A stretch of DNA of 64,000 bases from Chitinophagales bacterium (lineage in GTDB: Bacteria; Bacteroidota; Bacteroidia; Chitinophagales; Chitinophagaceae), in the NCBI GenBank assembly GCA_021323755.1, contig JAJPKJ010000045.1:62001-126000 (forward strand), read 5' to 3'. Under the pieces are notes generated by a model. That model saw only the letters and a list, made by a program, of their open reading frames with translations. It did not search any database and was not told where the DNA came from. The position numbers and the translations under genes are program-made. This document shows positions 30,381-41,627 of the stretch, in pieces. Every line of letters starts with the position of its first letter. Within the stretch, counting starts at the first letter, position 1.

Positions 30381-31721
30381 ATGCAAAATTACCTGATAAA
30401 AAATATTTCAATCGTTAACGAAGGACGGATAATTGTTGGCGATATTCTTATCAAAAATAACCGCATTGAAAAAATCGCTGCGAATATACAACCATCATTT
30501 TTAGTAACTGAAATCAATGGCACCGGAAAATATTTATTACCCGGGGCAATTGACGACCAGGTTCATTTTCGTGAGCCAGGATTAACCCATAAAGCAACCA
30601 TCTACACGGAGGCAAAGGCAGCGGTAGCTGGCGGTGTTACCTCATTTATGGAGATGCCAAACACCATTCCGCCGGCATTTACGCAGGAGTTGCTGGAAGA
30701 AAAATATGCCATTGCTGCTCAGCATTCTCTGGCTAATTATTCTTTTTTCATGGGCACCTCAAACAATAATGCGGATGAAGTGCTCAAAACAAATGATAAG
30801 AAAAGAGATGTTTGCGGTGTAAAAATATTTATGGGCGCATCAACCGGAAACCTACTGGTTGATAATTATCTTACGCTCGATAAATTGTTTCGCGAAACGG
30901 AAGTTTTAATATCAACACATTGCGAAGAAGAAAAAATAATCAAACAAAATCTTGAAAAGATAAAGCAGGAGAAAAAAGAATTAACCGCGAGTGATCATCC
31001 ATTGATAAGAAATGATGAAGCCTGCTTTGAGTCTTCGCTTACAGCTATTCAGTTTGCAAAAAAATATGATACACGCCTGCACATTCTTCACATATCCACA
31101 GAAAAAGAATTGCAGCTTTTCACCAATTTAATTCCCTTAAAAGATAAGCGCATTACAGCAGAAGTATGTGTTCATCATCTACATTTTACAAGTGATGATT
31201 ATGCGCGACTGGGGAATTTGATAAAATGCAATCCTGCAATTAAGTCTCCGCATAATAAAGAAGCATTGTGGAAAGCTTTGCTGGATGACCGTTTGGACCT
31301 TATCGCCACGGATCACGCGCCCCATACCTGGGCTGAAAAAAATGAACCGTATGAAAAAGCGCATGCCGGTTTGCCATTGGTGCAGCATCCGTTATTACTG
31401 ATGTTGCATTATGTGAAGCAGGGAAGAATAGGTCTGGAAAAAGTGGTGGAGAAAATGAGTCACGCCGTAGCTACCTGCTTTCAAATTGCGGAAAGGGGCT
31501 TTATTCGGGAAGGTTATTTCGCTGATCTGGTGATTGTTGACCTGAATGAATCTACGCTGGTTTCAAAAGATAATATCCTTTACAAATGCGGATGGAGCCC
31601 CCTGGAAGGTTTTCGTTTTCCCGCAGCGATCACCCATACTTTTATAAATGGAGATTTGGTTTATGGAAACGGAAGCTTTGATGAATCTAATAGAGGCGCA
31701 AGGCTAATTTTTAACCGGTAA
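30381..31721 (+). CDS. pyrC: Dihydroorotase
   Basis: LLPGAIDDQVHFREPGLTHKATI, STHCEEE, LIATDHAPHTWAEK, GHLIVVD-type C-terminus. Confidence 0.93.
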   Translation: MQNYLIKNISIVNEGRIIVGDILIKNNRIEKIAANIQPSFLVTEINGTGKYLLPGAIDDQVHFREPGLTHKATIYTEAKAAVAGGVTSFMEMPNTIPPAFTQELLEEKYAIAAQHSLANYSFFMGTSNNNADEVLKTNDKKRDVCGVKIFMGASTGNLLVDNYLTLDKLFRETEVLISTHCEEEKIIKQNLEKIKQEKKELTASDHPLIRNDEACFESSLTAIQFAKKYDTRLHILHISTEKELQLFTNLIPLKDKRITAEVCVHHLHFTSDDYARLGNLIKCNPAIKSPHNKEALWKALLDDRLDLIATDHAPHTWAEKNEPYEKAHAGLPLVQHPLLLMLHYVKQGRIGLEKVVEKMSHAVATCFQIAERGFIREGYFADLVIVDLNESTLVSKDNILYKCGWSPLEGFRFPAAITHTFINGDLVYGNGSFDESNRGARLIFNR

Positions 31722-31768
31722 TATTGAAGAAGGAATGCACCCAGATCAAATCAGCATACTGAACAACA

Positions 31769-33085
31769 ATGGAAATTGACAAAGTAACATACGAAGACCT
31801 TTCTGTCTTTAATAAAGAAGAAGAATTTTCCATTTTTCAAAAATTGAATTTTGCCAATACCAGCGGAGGAAAAGATTGGCTGAACAAATTGATGCATGAA
31901 CCCTTCAGTGACCTGAAAAAAATCAGAGAAACCCAGGCAATAATTTCACTCATTATCAAACATGAAGATCAATGGCCGGTTTCCATCAGCAACGGGACAA
32001 TTATGGTAATGCAAAAATTCTATGAAACGTCCATTGATGATATTCCCGCGAGTCATGATTTTTTCAACACATTCATTTATCAGTTCTTTCATAAAGAAGA
32101 TCATTCGCTGGTTAAATATTCTATTGGACATTTTGCAGATTTTATAAAGGGAATGAATGCATTATTAGATCTGTTACACAATGATGAATCGCCTCAGCTT
32201 CTTCGCTTTTATTTGCAACGCGCGAAAGACCTGTTGAACAATGAAATACTTTTTTCATTAGGCAAAACGGAAAAAAATCATAAATACCTACCATTACAGG
32301 TTGTGCATTACGGGAATTATATCCGTAATCGTTTTAAAAGCGCTGCACTAGAACTGATTGACATTTACGGAAGATTAGATGCGTGGTATTCCATGGCGAT
32401 GGCGACAAAAAAATATAATTTATTGTTACCTACTTTTATCAACGACCAACAGCCATGTATAAACGCAAAATCATTATATCATATTTTGCTGGCTGAAGCA
32501 GTTGCCTACGATGTTGGATTAAATCAACAAAATAATTTTCTGTTTTTGACGGGCGCTAATATGGCCGGGAAAAGCACATTCATCAAAGCGGTCGGCATTG
32601 CGGTATATCTTGCGCATTTGGGCATGGGCGTGCCTGCCCGACAAATGCAATTGAGTTTATTCGACGGTATTTTGAGCAACATTAATATTGAAGACAATAT
32701 TTCAAAAGGTGAAAGTTATTTTTTTAATGAAGTACAGCGCGTGAAAAATACAATCCTAAAAATAAATGATAATCGGAAATGGCTTGTTTTGATCGATGAA
32801 TTGTTCAAGGGAACAAATGTTCAGGATGCTATGAAATGTTCATCAACCGTTATCAAGGGATTGATAAAAATAAAAAACTCCCTGTTCATCCTTTCTACTC
32901 ATCTATATGAAATCGGTGAAGAGCTAAAACAATATTCCAACATCTCATTTAAATATTTTGAAACCGCTGTTAAAGATGAGCAGCTTGATTTTAATTATCA
33001 GTTAAAGGATGGCATAAGCAATGATCGATTGGGTTATTTGATCTTGAAAAGAGAAAAAGTAGTTGACTTGTTGGAGAAATTGTAA
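31769..33085 (+). CDS. MutS-family ATPase (core and ATPase domains only)
   Basis: Walker A FLTGANMAGKSTFIKAVG, ESYFFNEVQRVK, LVLIDELFKGTNVQDAMKCS; no N-terminal mismatch-recognition domain. Confidence 0.88.
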   Translation: MEIDKVTYEDLSVFNKEEEFSIFQKLNFANTSGGKDWLNKLMHEPFSDLKKIRETQAIISLIIKHEDQWPVSISNGTIMVMQKFYETSIDDIPASHDFFNTFIYQFFHKEDHSLVKYSIGHFADFIKGMNALLDLLHNDESPQLLRFYLQRAKDLLNNEILFSLGKTEKNHKYLPLQVVHYGNYIRNRFKSAALELIDIYGRLDAWYSMAMATKKYNLLLPTFINDQQPCINAKSLYHILLAEAVAYDVGLNQQNNFLFLTGANMAGKSTFIKAVGIAVYLAHLGMGVPARQMQLSLFDGILSNINIEDNISKGESYFFNEVQRVKNTILKINDNRKWLVLIDELFKGTNVQDAMKCSSTVIKGLIKIKNSLFILSTHLYEIGEELKQYSNISFKYFETAVKDEQLDFNYQLKDGISNDRLGYLILKREKVVDLLEKL

Positions 33086-33109
33086 ATTGTTGCCAATAAC
33101 CTTCTTACA

Positions 33110-34306
33110 ATGACCAAGGCTTTTCTACTCTTCATCGGATTGCTGATTCTTCTTGCCACCGAAATATTACGCGTTTATTTTATTATGCCTTTTCCCGGCA
33201 GCCAGCACAACAATACAATTGATATTGCTTATTTCATCAGCAAGAATATCTGGCTCTTCCGCGCCATCGGATTTTTAATAGTCATCTTCCCATTAATCTC
33301 TTTTTTTGAACGCGGAAGGCTTTGGCTGAAAATATTATTAAGTGTGTTTGTGTTATTTTATCTCTTCATTTTTTACATGTTCAATTTTAGATTCTTGGCA
33401 GACAAAATGTTTTATCAGCCAAAAAATAAATTTCTCGCGTCGGTTGCTGAGAATAAAGTTGACACTAACGGTCTTGTCATCGCAGCAGTTATCAATGGTG
33501 AGGCAAAAGCATATCCTATTGAAATTATAGGATATCACCACCAGGTACAGGATACGATCGGGAGCGAACCGGTAATCGTTACTTATTGCACCGTTTGCAG
33601 AACCGGCGCAGTCTTCAGCCCATTCATCAATAATCAATTTCAGCATTTTCGTTTGGTGGGCATGGATCATTTTAATGCGATGTTTGAAGATGAGAAAACA
33701 AAGAGTTGGTGGCGGCAAGTTAATGGTCAGGCAATTGCAGGCCCCTTAAAAGGAAGTTCGCTGAAAGAATTGCCTTCGTCACAAATGCGGCTTGGCGCCT
33801 GGATCCGGGAATATCCAAATACCTTGATTTTACAACCTGATACCATTTATAAGAAAGAATATGAAGGTTTGCAAGGATATGATTCCGGAACGATAAAAGG
33901 AAGCCTGGAAAAAAGAGACAGCCTTTCATGGAATAAAAAATCATGGGTCGTAGGCGTTGTAAAAAATAACTTTGCAAAAGCGTACGACTGGAATGAACTG
34001 GTAAAGGAAAAAATCATTAATGATACATTCCATGCTGTTCCGGTTGTGATGATTCTTGAAAATGATTCAGTAACATTCCATGCATTCAGCAGGATCGTAA
34101 ATGGACAAACATTGCAATTTAGCTGGAATGACAATTTGAAAATGGTACAGGATGATGTTACCCATTCCTCATGGGGCTGGGACGGAAAATGTATTGACGG
34201 GATACTTAAGAATTCCAAATTGACACCGCTCCAATCCTACCAGGAGTTCTGGCATTCATGGCAAACTTTTCATCCCAACACAACTACGTATTCACCGAAA
34301 AAATAA
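33110..34306 (+). CDS. DUF3179 domain membrane protein
   Basis: EPVIVTYCTVCRTGAVFSP, GMDHFNAMFEDEKTKSWWRQVNGQAIAGPLKG; N-terminal TM helices. Confidence 0.82.
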   Translation: MTKAFLLFIGLLILLATEILRVYFIMPFPGSQHNNTIDIAYFISKNIWLFRAIGFLIVIFPLISFFERGRLWLKILLSVFVLFYLFIFYMFNFRFLADKMFYQPKNKFLASVAENKVDTNGLVIAAVINGEAKAYPIEIIGYHHQVQDTIGSEPVIVTYCTVCRTGAVFSPFINNQFQHFRLVGMDHFNAMFEDEKTKSWWRQVNGQAIAGPLKGSSLKELPSSQMRLGAWIREYPNTLILQPDTIYKKEYEGLQGYDSGTIKGSLEKRDSLSWNKKSWVVGVVKNNFAKAYDWNELVKEKIINDTFHAVPVVMILENDSVTFHAFSRIVNGQTLQFSWNDNLKMVQDDVTHSSWGWDGKCIDGILKNSKLTPLQSYQEFWHSWQTFHPNTTTYSPKK

Positions 34307-34323
34307 AACCGAACTTCTGGTTC

Positions 34324-35925
34324 ATGAAAAAAATATTATTGTGCTCATTTTTCCAGGCAATCATTTTTTGTGTCCTCGCTCAAACTGCAAATAATGCGGT
34401 CATTGACGTGAAACATTATGTTTTCGAACTGCAACTATCAGATTCAATAGATGATATTATTGGTAAGGCAACAATAACCATAAATTTTTTGCAACCGGGT
34501 TCGTCATTTCAACTCGATCTGGAAAATAAAAAGCCGGATGGAAAAGGAATGGTTGTAAAAAAAGTAGTCGAAAACAATAATGAACTTTCTTTTACGCATA
34601 ATAATAACACGCTCACCATAAATATTTCGTCGCCGGCTCCAAAAAATGAATCGCGAACTTTTGAAATTTACTATTCCGGTATTCCGGATGATGGATTGAT
34701 CATCGCTCAAAATAAATACCATCACAGAACTTTTTTTTCAGACAATTGGCCAAACCGTGCTCACCATTGGATTCCATGCGTTGACAGACCTGCCGACAAG
34801 GCTTCCGTAGAATTTATTGTTACCGCGCCTGCTCATTACAAAATAATTTCCAACGGGGAGTTGATCGAGGAAAGCAATCTTGACAGCACAAAAAAGATTA
34901 CACACTGGAAAGAAGCTGTTGAATTACCTACGAAGGTAATGGTGATCGGAGCTGCAGATTTTGCGGTGAATTATGCCGGAAGTGTTGGTTGTGTTCCCGT
35001 TTACAGTTGGGTGTATCCTGAAAATAAGGAAAAAGGATTTTTTGATTATGCTGAAGCAATGGAAATTCTTCCATTCTTTATCACTAACGTAGGCGCCTAT
35101 CCGTATAAGAAATTAGCGAATGTCCAATCAAAGACAATCTTTGGCGGAATGGAGAACGCAAGCGCTATTTTTTATTTTGAAAATTCTGTTACCGGTGATA
35201 GAAGATCTGAAAGTCTGTTGACACACGAGATCGCACATCAATGGTTTGGGGATTTCGCAACGGAAACAGATTTCAGCCATTTGTGGCTGAGCGAGGGATT
35301 TGCCACCTATATGACCGATCTGTATTTCGAACATAAATATGGAAAAGACACGCTGATCAGTATGCTGAAACAGCAAAGAGCCGAGGTGATCGAATTTGCG
35401 AAGAAAAAACTGATGCCTGTTGTGGACACCTTTACGACCAATTATATGGATCTGTTAAATGCCAACAGTTATCAAAAAGGCGGATGGATATTACACATGC
35501 TGCGCAGAAAGATCGGTGATGTGCTATTTTGGAAAAGCATGAGAAAATATTATGAAGAATATGGGGGAAAAAACGCATCAACAAAAGATTTTGAAAAAGT
35601 AGTTGAAAAAATGAGCGAGCTTGATCTGCATATTTTTTTTAGACAATGGTTGTACACCGGAGGTTATCCAAAATTGAATATCAACTGGAAGTATAATGCA
35701 AATAAAAAATCAGTGACGATCACTATTGAGCAAATGCAATTCCCGTTGTTTGACCTACCCTTACAAATCACTTTACTGCAGAATACCGAACAACAAGTGC
35801 ACAATATCATTGTAAAAGAAAAAATGACGACAATTGATATTCCCCTAAAATCAAGACCTGCTCAACTCATCGCCGACCCGAATACAAATTTGTTATTTGA
35901 CGGAACGGTAAAAGAAATTAAATAA
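34324..35925 (+). CDS. M1 family metallopeptidase
   Basis: FGGMENASAIFYFE, LLTHEIAHQWFGDFATETDFSHLWLSEGFATY; signal peptide MKKILLCSFFQAIIFCVLAQ. Confidence 0.93.
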   Translation: MKKILLCSFFQAIIFCVLAQTANNAVIDVKHYVFELQLSDSIDDIIGKATITINFLQPGSSFQLDLENKKPDGKGMVVKKVVENNNELSFTHNNNTLTINISSPAPKNESRTFEIYYSGIPDDGLIIAQNKYHHRTFFSDNWPNRAHHWIPCVDRPADKASVEFIVTAPAHYKIISNGELIEESNLDSTKKITHWKEAVELPTKVMVIGAADFAVNYAGSVGCVPVYSWVYPENKEKGFFDYAEAMEILPFFITNVGAYPYKKLANVQSKTIFGGMENASAIFYFENSVTGDRRSESLLTHEIAHQWFGDFATETDFSHLWLSEGFATYMTDLYFEHKYGKDTLISMLKQQRAEVIEFAKKKLMPVVDTFTTNYMDLLNANSYQKGGWILHMLRRKIGDVLFWKSMRKYYEEYGGKNASTKDFEKVVEKMSELDLHIFFRQWLYTGGYPKLNINWKYNANKKSVTITIEQMQFPLFDLPLQITLLQNTEQQVHNIIVKEKMTTIDIPLKSRPAQLIADPNTNLLFDGTVKEIK

Positions 35926-36313
35926 CAAAGGCTTCAATCTATTGCTGACTTGCTTCATTATCAGACCTTATCTGTACCCGGATTTGATTAGGGGATCTCA
36001 TAAAACCGGAACATTTAACAGATTGCATTCAATACAGGCGTTTAGACAGAGAAGTTTGGGGCCGATAAACAAGGAAATGATAAATCATTTTTTTTCAGCC
36101 TTTATTTATATATTTATTTAGCAAATCAAACCTTATCTGTTATGCGAAAAAATTTTTTCTCTCGCGATCTGCGAAAACTATTTTCTGTTTCTCAATTAAG
36201 TCTGCACAAAAATTTTCTACTATTTTCAGAAAATTTTGTAGAAAAATATTTGCGCTAACCCTTCTTGCAAAAAATATTTATTTGTTTATTTTTTAACCCT
36301 TAATACAATTCAC

Positions 36314-36556
36314 ATGGACATTGTAATTTTTCTGTTGATTGGCGCCGTATCCGGATGGCTTGCCGGAGAAATTTTTAAAGGTGGCGGATTCGGACTTATT
36401 GGTAACATCATCGTTGGCGTTATCGGAGGTTTTATTGGCGGATGGCTTGCCGGCAAATTAGGCATAGGCGGCGGTGGCCTGCTATGGCAAATTATTATTT
36501 CTGTTGCAGGCGCTTGGGTCTTGCTTTTTGTTATCAGCCTGATAAAAAAAGCATAG
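36314..36556 (+). CDS. GlsB/YeaQ/YmgE family small membrane protein
   Basis: IGAVSGWLAGEIFKGGGFGLIGNIIVGVIGGFIGGWLAGKLGI. Confidence 0.92.
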   Translation: MDIVIFLLIGAVSGWLAGEIFKGGGFGLIGNIIVGVIGGFIGGWLAGKLGIGGGGLLWQIIISVAGAWVLLFVISLIKKA

Positions 36557-36579
36557 TCCGTTTTAATCATCCAATAAAG

Positions 36580-36609
36580 AGCCAGGGCAAATAATGTCCT
36601 GGCTTTTTT
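36580..36609 (+). terminator. Rho-independent terminator
   Basis: AGCCAGG-GCAAATAATGT-CCTGGCT-TTTTT. Confidence 0.9.
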
Positions 36610-36844
36610 AATTCAAGAATATTTCCAATTATCTGCCTTTTCGGAAAATTGTTCCCGATTCGGGAACGATGCCAAAAATCCTTCCTTCATATAGCTATGT
36701 GAATTAATGCATTATATGTTGGCATTACAGTTGAATATCCATAGCGCATCAGTTTTATAAGAACCTTCCTAATTAAATAAACCTTTCCAACGATTAAAAC
36801 TTAAAATCCTTCCTAAGAATTTTTTTATCACAACCCTATTTAAA

Positions 36845-38236
36845 ATGAAAACTATTCTTACAAAGGTTTTATCAAACCTCTCAAAAATTTGCGCAATCAG
36901 TGCTGCTTTTATTTGCAGCATAAATTTTGCAAGCGCACAGGTTTGTACAAGTCCATCCACCACAATTTATTCTTTATCGAATGCAGGAGGTATCTATCCC
37001 GTTAGCGTGAGCAATGCCAATGTGGGATCCATAGTAAACTCCACTTCGTACGGAAGTACTGCTTCAGCAAATGGCATAGGCTATAATGTGCTTAATGGAT
37101 CTTTCTATTATTTTCAAAATGCTATTTCAGGCACACAGCAATTCATATCATATAATCCGATAACAAATACATATGCTACATTAGCCCCAAGCCCGATGAC
37201 GGGAACAGTGAACAAAGGTTGTGTGAATTTCAACGGGACCGGTTATTATTGTTTGGACAATAATGGAAACCTATGTTACTATAATATTTTATTAAACACC
37301 TGGGTTCTGATTTGTTCGAATTTTACAGATCAGTTTAGTAACAATGTAACTTCCATTTTTACTTCACAGGGTAGCGGAGATATGGCAATTGATGGATTAG
37401 GGAATTTATGGATCGTCACATCAAAAGCTTCTAATTATGGACTTTATAAATTGTCTGCTCCTTTGCCAACGACTAGCACAGCGAGCATTACCGTAAAACA
37501 ATTAATAGCACCAACCACAGCAACACCCACAGGTGTGAATTTTGTGGGTATTGCATTTGATCCAACTGGAAATATTTACATGGCCACGAATACTGATTTA
37601 TACATTCTAAAAAGTGATCTGTCGCTATCTCATCTGGGTGTTTTTAGCGTGGCAGGAACTTGCGGAGATCTTACTTCCTGTAATTATCCTTTCTCAGTAC
37701 TGCCCGTTATTTGGCAAAGATTTTCAGCAGTGTTACAACAGAATAATACCGTCGCTGTTCAGTGGCAGGTATCCCAGCAAAATACGAAAGGCTATTACGT
37801 TGAACAAAGCATTGACGGATCAAACTGGAAGCAAATTGGTTTTGTTGAAAACAATAATAGTACATCAAATTCAGCAGACTATTCTTTCATTGATAATAAT
37901 CCTGCTGCAGGAAAAAATTATTATCGCATTTGTGAAGTAGATATGGATGGCACAGAAACTTATTCTGAAATAAAAATGATAAATGTTGATAACAACAACA
38001 ATAATGTCACGAGCATTTGGCCTAATCCTGCAAAAGATGTGATACATGTACAAAACAGCAATAATGTTTCAGGATTTGCGCTGATCTATAATCAATCCGG
38101 TGCTTTGGTTAGTGAAAATAAATTACAGAACGGAGTTAATAATATCAATGTAAATAATCTTTCTTTTGGTATCTACATCGTTAAAGTCAGTTTGGCAGAT
38201 GGAGAATCATACAATAAAAAATTCATAAAGCAGTAG
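36845..38236 (+). CDS. T9SS type A sorting-domain secreted protein
   Basis: Signal peptide; C-terminal SIWPNPAKDVIHVQ...NINVNNLSFGIYIVKVSLADGESYNKKFIKQ. Confidence 0.9.
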   Translation: MKTILTKVLSNLSKICAISAAFICSINFASAQVCTSPSTTIYSLSNAGGIYPVSVSNANVGSIVNSTSYGSTASANGIGYNVLNGSFYYFQNAISGTQQFISYNPITNTYATLAPSPMTGTVNKGCVNFNGTGYYCLDNNGNLCYYNILLNTWVLICSNFTDQFSNNVTSIFTSQGSGDMAIDGLGNLWIVTSKASNYGLYKLSAPLPTTSTASITVKQLIAPTTATPTGVNFVGIAFDPTGNIYMATNTDLYILKSDLSLSHLGVFSVAGTCGDLTSCNYPFSVLPVIWQRFSAVLQQNNTVAVQWQVSQQNTKGYYVEQSIDGSNWKQIGFVENNNSTSNSADYSFIDNNPAAGKNYYRICEVDMDGTETYSEIKMINVDNNNNNVTSIWPNPAKDVIHVQNSNNVSGFALIYNQSGALVSENKLQNGVNNINVNNLSFGIYIVKVSLADGESYNKKFIKQ

Positions 38237-38254
38237 TTTTCATTTTAGGTTTTG

Positions 38255-38297
38255 AAAGCTGCACGAAAAGATATTCAATTCGTCGCAGCTTTTTTTA
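38255..38297 (+). terminator. Terminator between convergent genes
   Basis: AAAGCTGC ... GCAGCTTTTTTT with inner GAA/TTC pairing. Confidence 0.75.
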
Positions 38298-38314
38298 TTG
38301 ATAAGAATCTGGCG

Positions 38315-41300
38315 CTAAAATCTGTAATTGATCGGTGAAATATTTTCTTTTTTTAATTCAGCATTGAGATCAGGCAGATCAACTGTGCTCAGTTTTTTCC
38401 AGTCTGCGTTTAATTTCTGAAATTCATTCTGGGAATTTTTTACAGCCTTTACCACCTGCCCGGTCGCAGGCATATCAGCACCCTGAAGGGTATTGAATAA
38501 GCCGGCAAATCGATAATTCAATCGTATAAAATTAAGTTCTGTATTTCTCCTGTTGGTGCCTTGCAATGCCGCAAGTTTATTGTCAAATTTTTTTAATGAG
38601 TCGATTAAAGGCGTTTTGGCCACAGCGATGACTTCTTTTAGCAGCTTTCTCAAGTTGCCGATCTCACTCACTATTTCCATTGTTTGGTTTCTTCCTTCAT
38701 AACATATCACCGAAAGATCATGCTGCTTTTGCAGTTCAACAAAAGCAGTTTTTACCCGGGGATCCATTTTTACGATGAGGCGGGAAGAAAGAGTTTTTCC
38801 ATTTGCAGAAAGTCTTACGATATATTCTCCAGGCATTACCCACGGTGACGTAGACTCGGGAGCAGTATTATGAAATATGGCGCCTATATCGTATGATGGC
38901 GGAACATGCAATGGTGTGTAATGCAGGTCCCACAAAAAACGATGGGAGCCTTTTTCAGCAGAAAGTATCTGCTGCGGACGGACCCAATATAATGGAATAT
39001 TTACATCAGGAATTTCGTAAGGTTTATCATCACTGCTGTACTTACGAATTAATTTTCCTTTTATATCAGTAATTTCCAATGATACCGATCCTGTTGCTTT
39101 AGCGAGATAATAGTCTATCACTGCGCCATCAGGAGGATTCTGACCGGCAGGTTCTTCCTGGGGCAATGGGGTGTCGGTATTCATATTCCACCTGATGCGA
39201 AGCGCTTTTTGCGGCTTGTACAAGACCATTTCATCAGCGATATTTTTTTCCCCTAGCTGACGAAGTGGAGTAATATCATCCAGTATCCAAAAACCACGGC
39301 CATGTGTACCCGCGATCAGGTCATCATCTTTGATGTACAGATCGCGAATGGAAGTTGCCGGCATATTCAAACGCAATGACTGCCAATGGCCGCCATCGTC
39401 AAAGGAAACATAAGCAAAATTCTCCGAGCCGGCAAACAACAGGCCTTTTGTATAGGGGTCTTCTTTGATGGTATTGATCGGATCATTTGCCAATCCGTTT
39501 ACAATTTCCGTCCATGTTTTTCCATCGTCCGTCGTTTTGTAAATATGCGGATGCATATCATCGCAACGAATTCGGTTAATAGCAGCATAGGCAGTATGAA
39601 TATTAAAATGACTGGCTTCAATGATGGAAATTTTACTCCATGAGGTAATTGATGCCGGTGTTATGTCCTTCCAATTTTTTCCGCCGTCTTTTGTTATATG
39701 GATCAAACCATCATCGGTTCCGGCCCAGATCGTATTGCTATCGAGAGGGGAAGGAGCAATAGTATAGATCACGCCGCGGCGTGGCATTTTCTTTAAGTCT
39801 TCTGAGCTGTAGATACCGACACTCGCGGGGACATCCCAGCTCTCTCGCGTAAGATCAGGGCTAATGACCTGCCAACTCATTCCACCATTTCTTGTTTTAA
39901 AAAGAACATTGCCTGCGAAGAATAAAGTTTTTGGATCAATTGGAGAAAATAATACGGGAGAGGTTCTGAGAAAACGATATTTACCCCCCCGGGTTGCCTC
40001 CGGAGATATATCCTGCACCTGTCCGGTTCTTTTATCATATTTTGTAATTTTCCCGCCATAAATAATGTTTGGATCAAGTGGATCGGGCGCTACGTATCCA
40101 TATTCTTCAACACCTACCGGATGCCATTCCCGAAAAGTAATTTGTCCATCGTTACCACGACTGGCAATACCCACTGACCCACTCTCCTGCTGTCCGCCAT
40201 AAACATTATACGGGAAAGCGTTATCTGCAATTACATGATAGAATTGTGCGGTTGGTTGATTATACCATGATGAAAAAGTTTGTCCCCCATTAACAGTGAT
40301 TATTGCACCCTGATCGCTTGCGATCAAAATGATATTGGGATCGATGGGGTTGATCCAGATGCGATGATAATCATCCCCACCCGGAGCGCCGCGAAATGCA
40401 CTCCAGGTTTTTCCGCCATCTTCCGATTTCCAGGTAACTACGTCCAAAGTATAAACAACATCTGCATTTTTTGGGTCAGCTTTTATTTCTGCAAAATCAT
40501 CTCCCCTGCCCCACAGTCTCGAATCCGTTTGAATTTTATTCCACGTTTCGCCTGCATCATCACTCCGGTAAATTCCACCAAGCGAATCCGAGTTTACCGT
40601 CGCATACAATCGCTGTGTATTACTCTGTGCGATACAGAATCCAATCCTCCCAAGTCCCTGGCTGGTGGACGGGAGACCGTTGGTAAGTTGTTTCCACGTA
40701 TTTCCGCCATCTGTTGATTTGAACAATCCGCTCCCTGGTCCATCCCAAGCGCCATTTTCCCATGGACCCTGTCTGGCGGACCACATATCTGCATAAATTA
40801 TGTTTGGATCTTTCGGATCGATCGCCACTTGTATTGCGCCGGTGTTTTCATCTTTATACAGGACTTTCTCCCAAGTCTTGCCTCCATCGACTGAGCGATA
40901 TACTCCGCGTTCAGCATTTGGCCCATAAGGATGACCAAGAGCTGCAACAAATATTCTGTTCTCATTGGTCGGGTCAATGGCTAATCCGCCAATCTGTTGA
41001 GCATCTTCTAATCCAATATGCATCCAGTTCTTACCAGCATCTGTAGACTTATAGATGCCATTGCCAACAGAAAGATCCGGACGTTGAATACCTTCGCCGG
41101 TCCCAACATAAATTACATTTGGATTTGAAGGGGCGACCACGATATCTCCCACCGAACCGGTTTGCTGATCATCAAAAATCGGCACCCAGGTTCTTCCATA
41201 ATCCGTCGTCTTCCATACGCCCCCATTATTTACACCAATATAAAATACATTGGGTTGTTGCGGAACGCCCACTGCACCAACAGTTCTCCCGCCGCGAAAA

Positions 41301-41419
41301 GGACCGATCATTCTCCATTGCATGCCATTAAAAAAAGAAGGATCATGAGTTTGAGAGAATGACAAAAAAGAAATGAAGAAGAAACCTAAAATCATTAAGC
41401 GCTGAAGGATTTTTCTCAT
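38315..41419 (-). CDS. VPS10/sortilin-like beta-propeller (BNR repeat) secreted protein
   Basis: 1034 aa with repeated DGGKTWE / DDGKTWTEI Asp-box motifs and signal peptide. Confidence 0.9.
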   Translation of the reverse strand: MRKILQRLMILGFFFISFLSFSQTHDPSFFNGMQWRMIGPFRGGRTVGAVGVPQQPNVFYIGVNNGGVWKTTDYGRTWVPIFDDQQTGSVGDIVVAPSNPNVIYVGTGEGIQRPDLSVGNGIYKSTDAGKNWMHIGLEDAQQIGGLAIDPTNENRIFVAALGHPYGPNAERGVYRSVDGGKTWEKVLYKDENTGAIQVAIDPKDPNIIYADMWSARQGPWENGAWDGPGSGLFKSTDGGNTWKQLTNGLPSTSQGLGRIGFCIAQSNTQRLYATVNSDSLGGIYRSDDAGETWNKIQTDSRLWGRGDDFAEIKADPKNADVVYTLDVVTWKSEDGGKTWSAFRGAPGGDDYHRIWINPIDPNIILIASDQGAIITVNGGQTFSSWYNQPTAQFYHVIADNAFPYNVYGGQQESGSVGIASRGNDGQITFREWHPVGVEEYGYVAPDPLDPNIIYGGKITKYDKRTGQVQDISPEATRGGKYRFLRTSPVLFSPIDPKTLFFAGNVLFKTRNGGMSWQVISPDLTRESWDVPASVGIYSSEDLKKMPRRGVIYTIAPSPLDSNTIWAGTDDGLIHITKDGGKNWKDITPASITSWSKISIIEASHFNIHTAYAAINRIRCDDMHPHIYKTTDDGKTWTEIVNGLANDPINTIKEDPYTKGLLFAGSENFAYVSFDDGGHWQSLRLNMPATSIRDLYIKDDDLIAGTHGRGFWILDDITPLRQLGEKNIADEMVLYKPQKALRIRWNMNTDTPLPQEEPAGQNPPDGAVIDYYLAKATGSVSLEITDIKGKLIRKYSSDDKPYEIPDVNIPLYWVRPQQILSAEKGSHRFLWDLHYTPLHVPPSYDIGAIFHNTAPESTSPWVMPGEYIVRLSANGKTLSSRLIVKMDPRVKTAFVELQKQHDLSVICYEGRNQTMEIVSEIGNLRKLLKEVIAVAKTPLIDSLKKFDNKLAALQGTNRRNTELNFIRLNYRFAGLFNTLQGADMPATGQVVKAVKNSQNEFQKLNADWKKLSTVDLPDLNAELKKENISPINYRF

Positions 41420-41627
41420 ATTGAAATTTTTTGGCGATAAAAATCGAAATTATGCAGAAAATCCATTTATTGATTCCGATATCCGGCAGACGGAATTCTT
41501 TTAATCAATTATTGTTAATTTCGGAGTCAATAATTTTATCAGGGATTGATTGAATATTTCGGTTCTCAAATTCTCCGTATTGATGATGTGAGACGTTGGT
41601 GTTTCTCTTTAACTAAACAGTTTGAGC

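Noticed and set aside
40280-40717. 145-aa plus-strand ORF
   Set aside because: Antisense to the repeat-rich VPS10-like gene; composition reflects the reverse of Asp-box repeats
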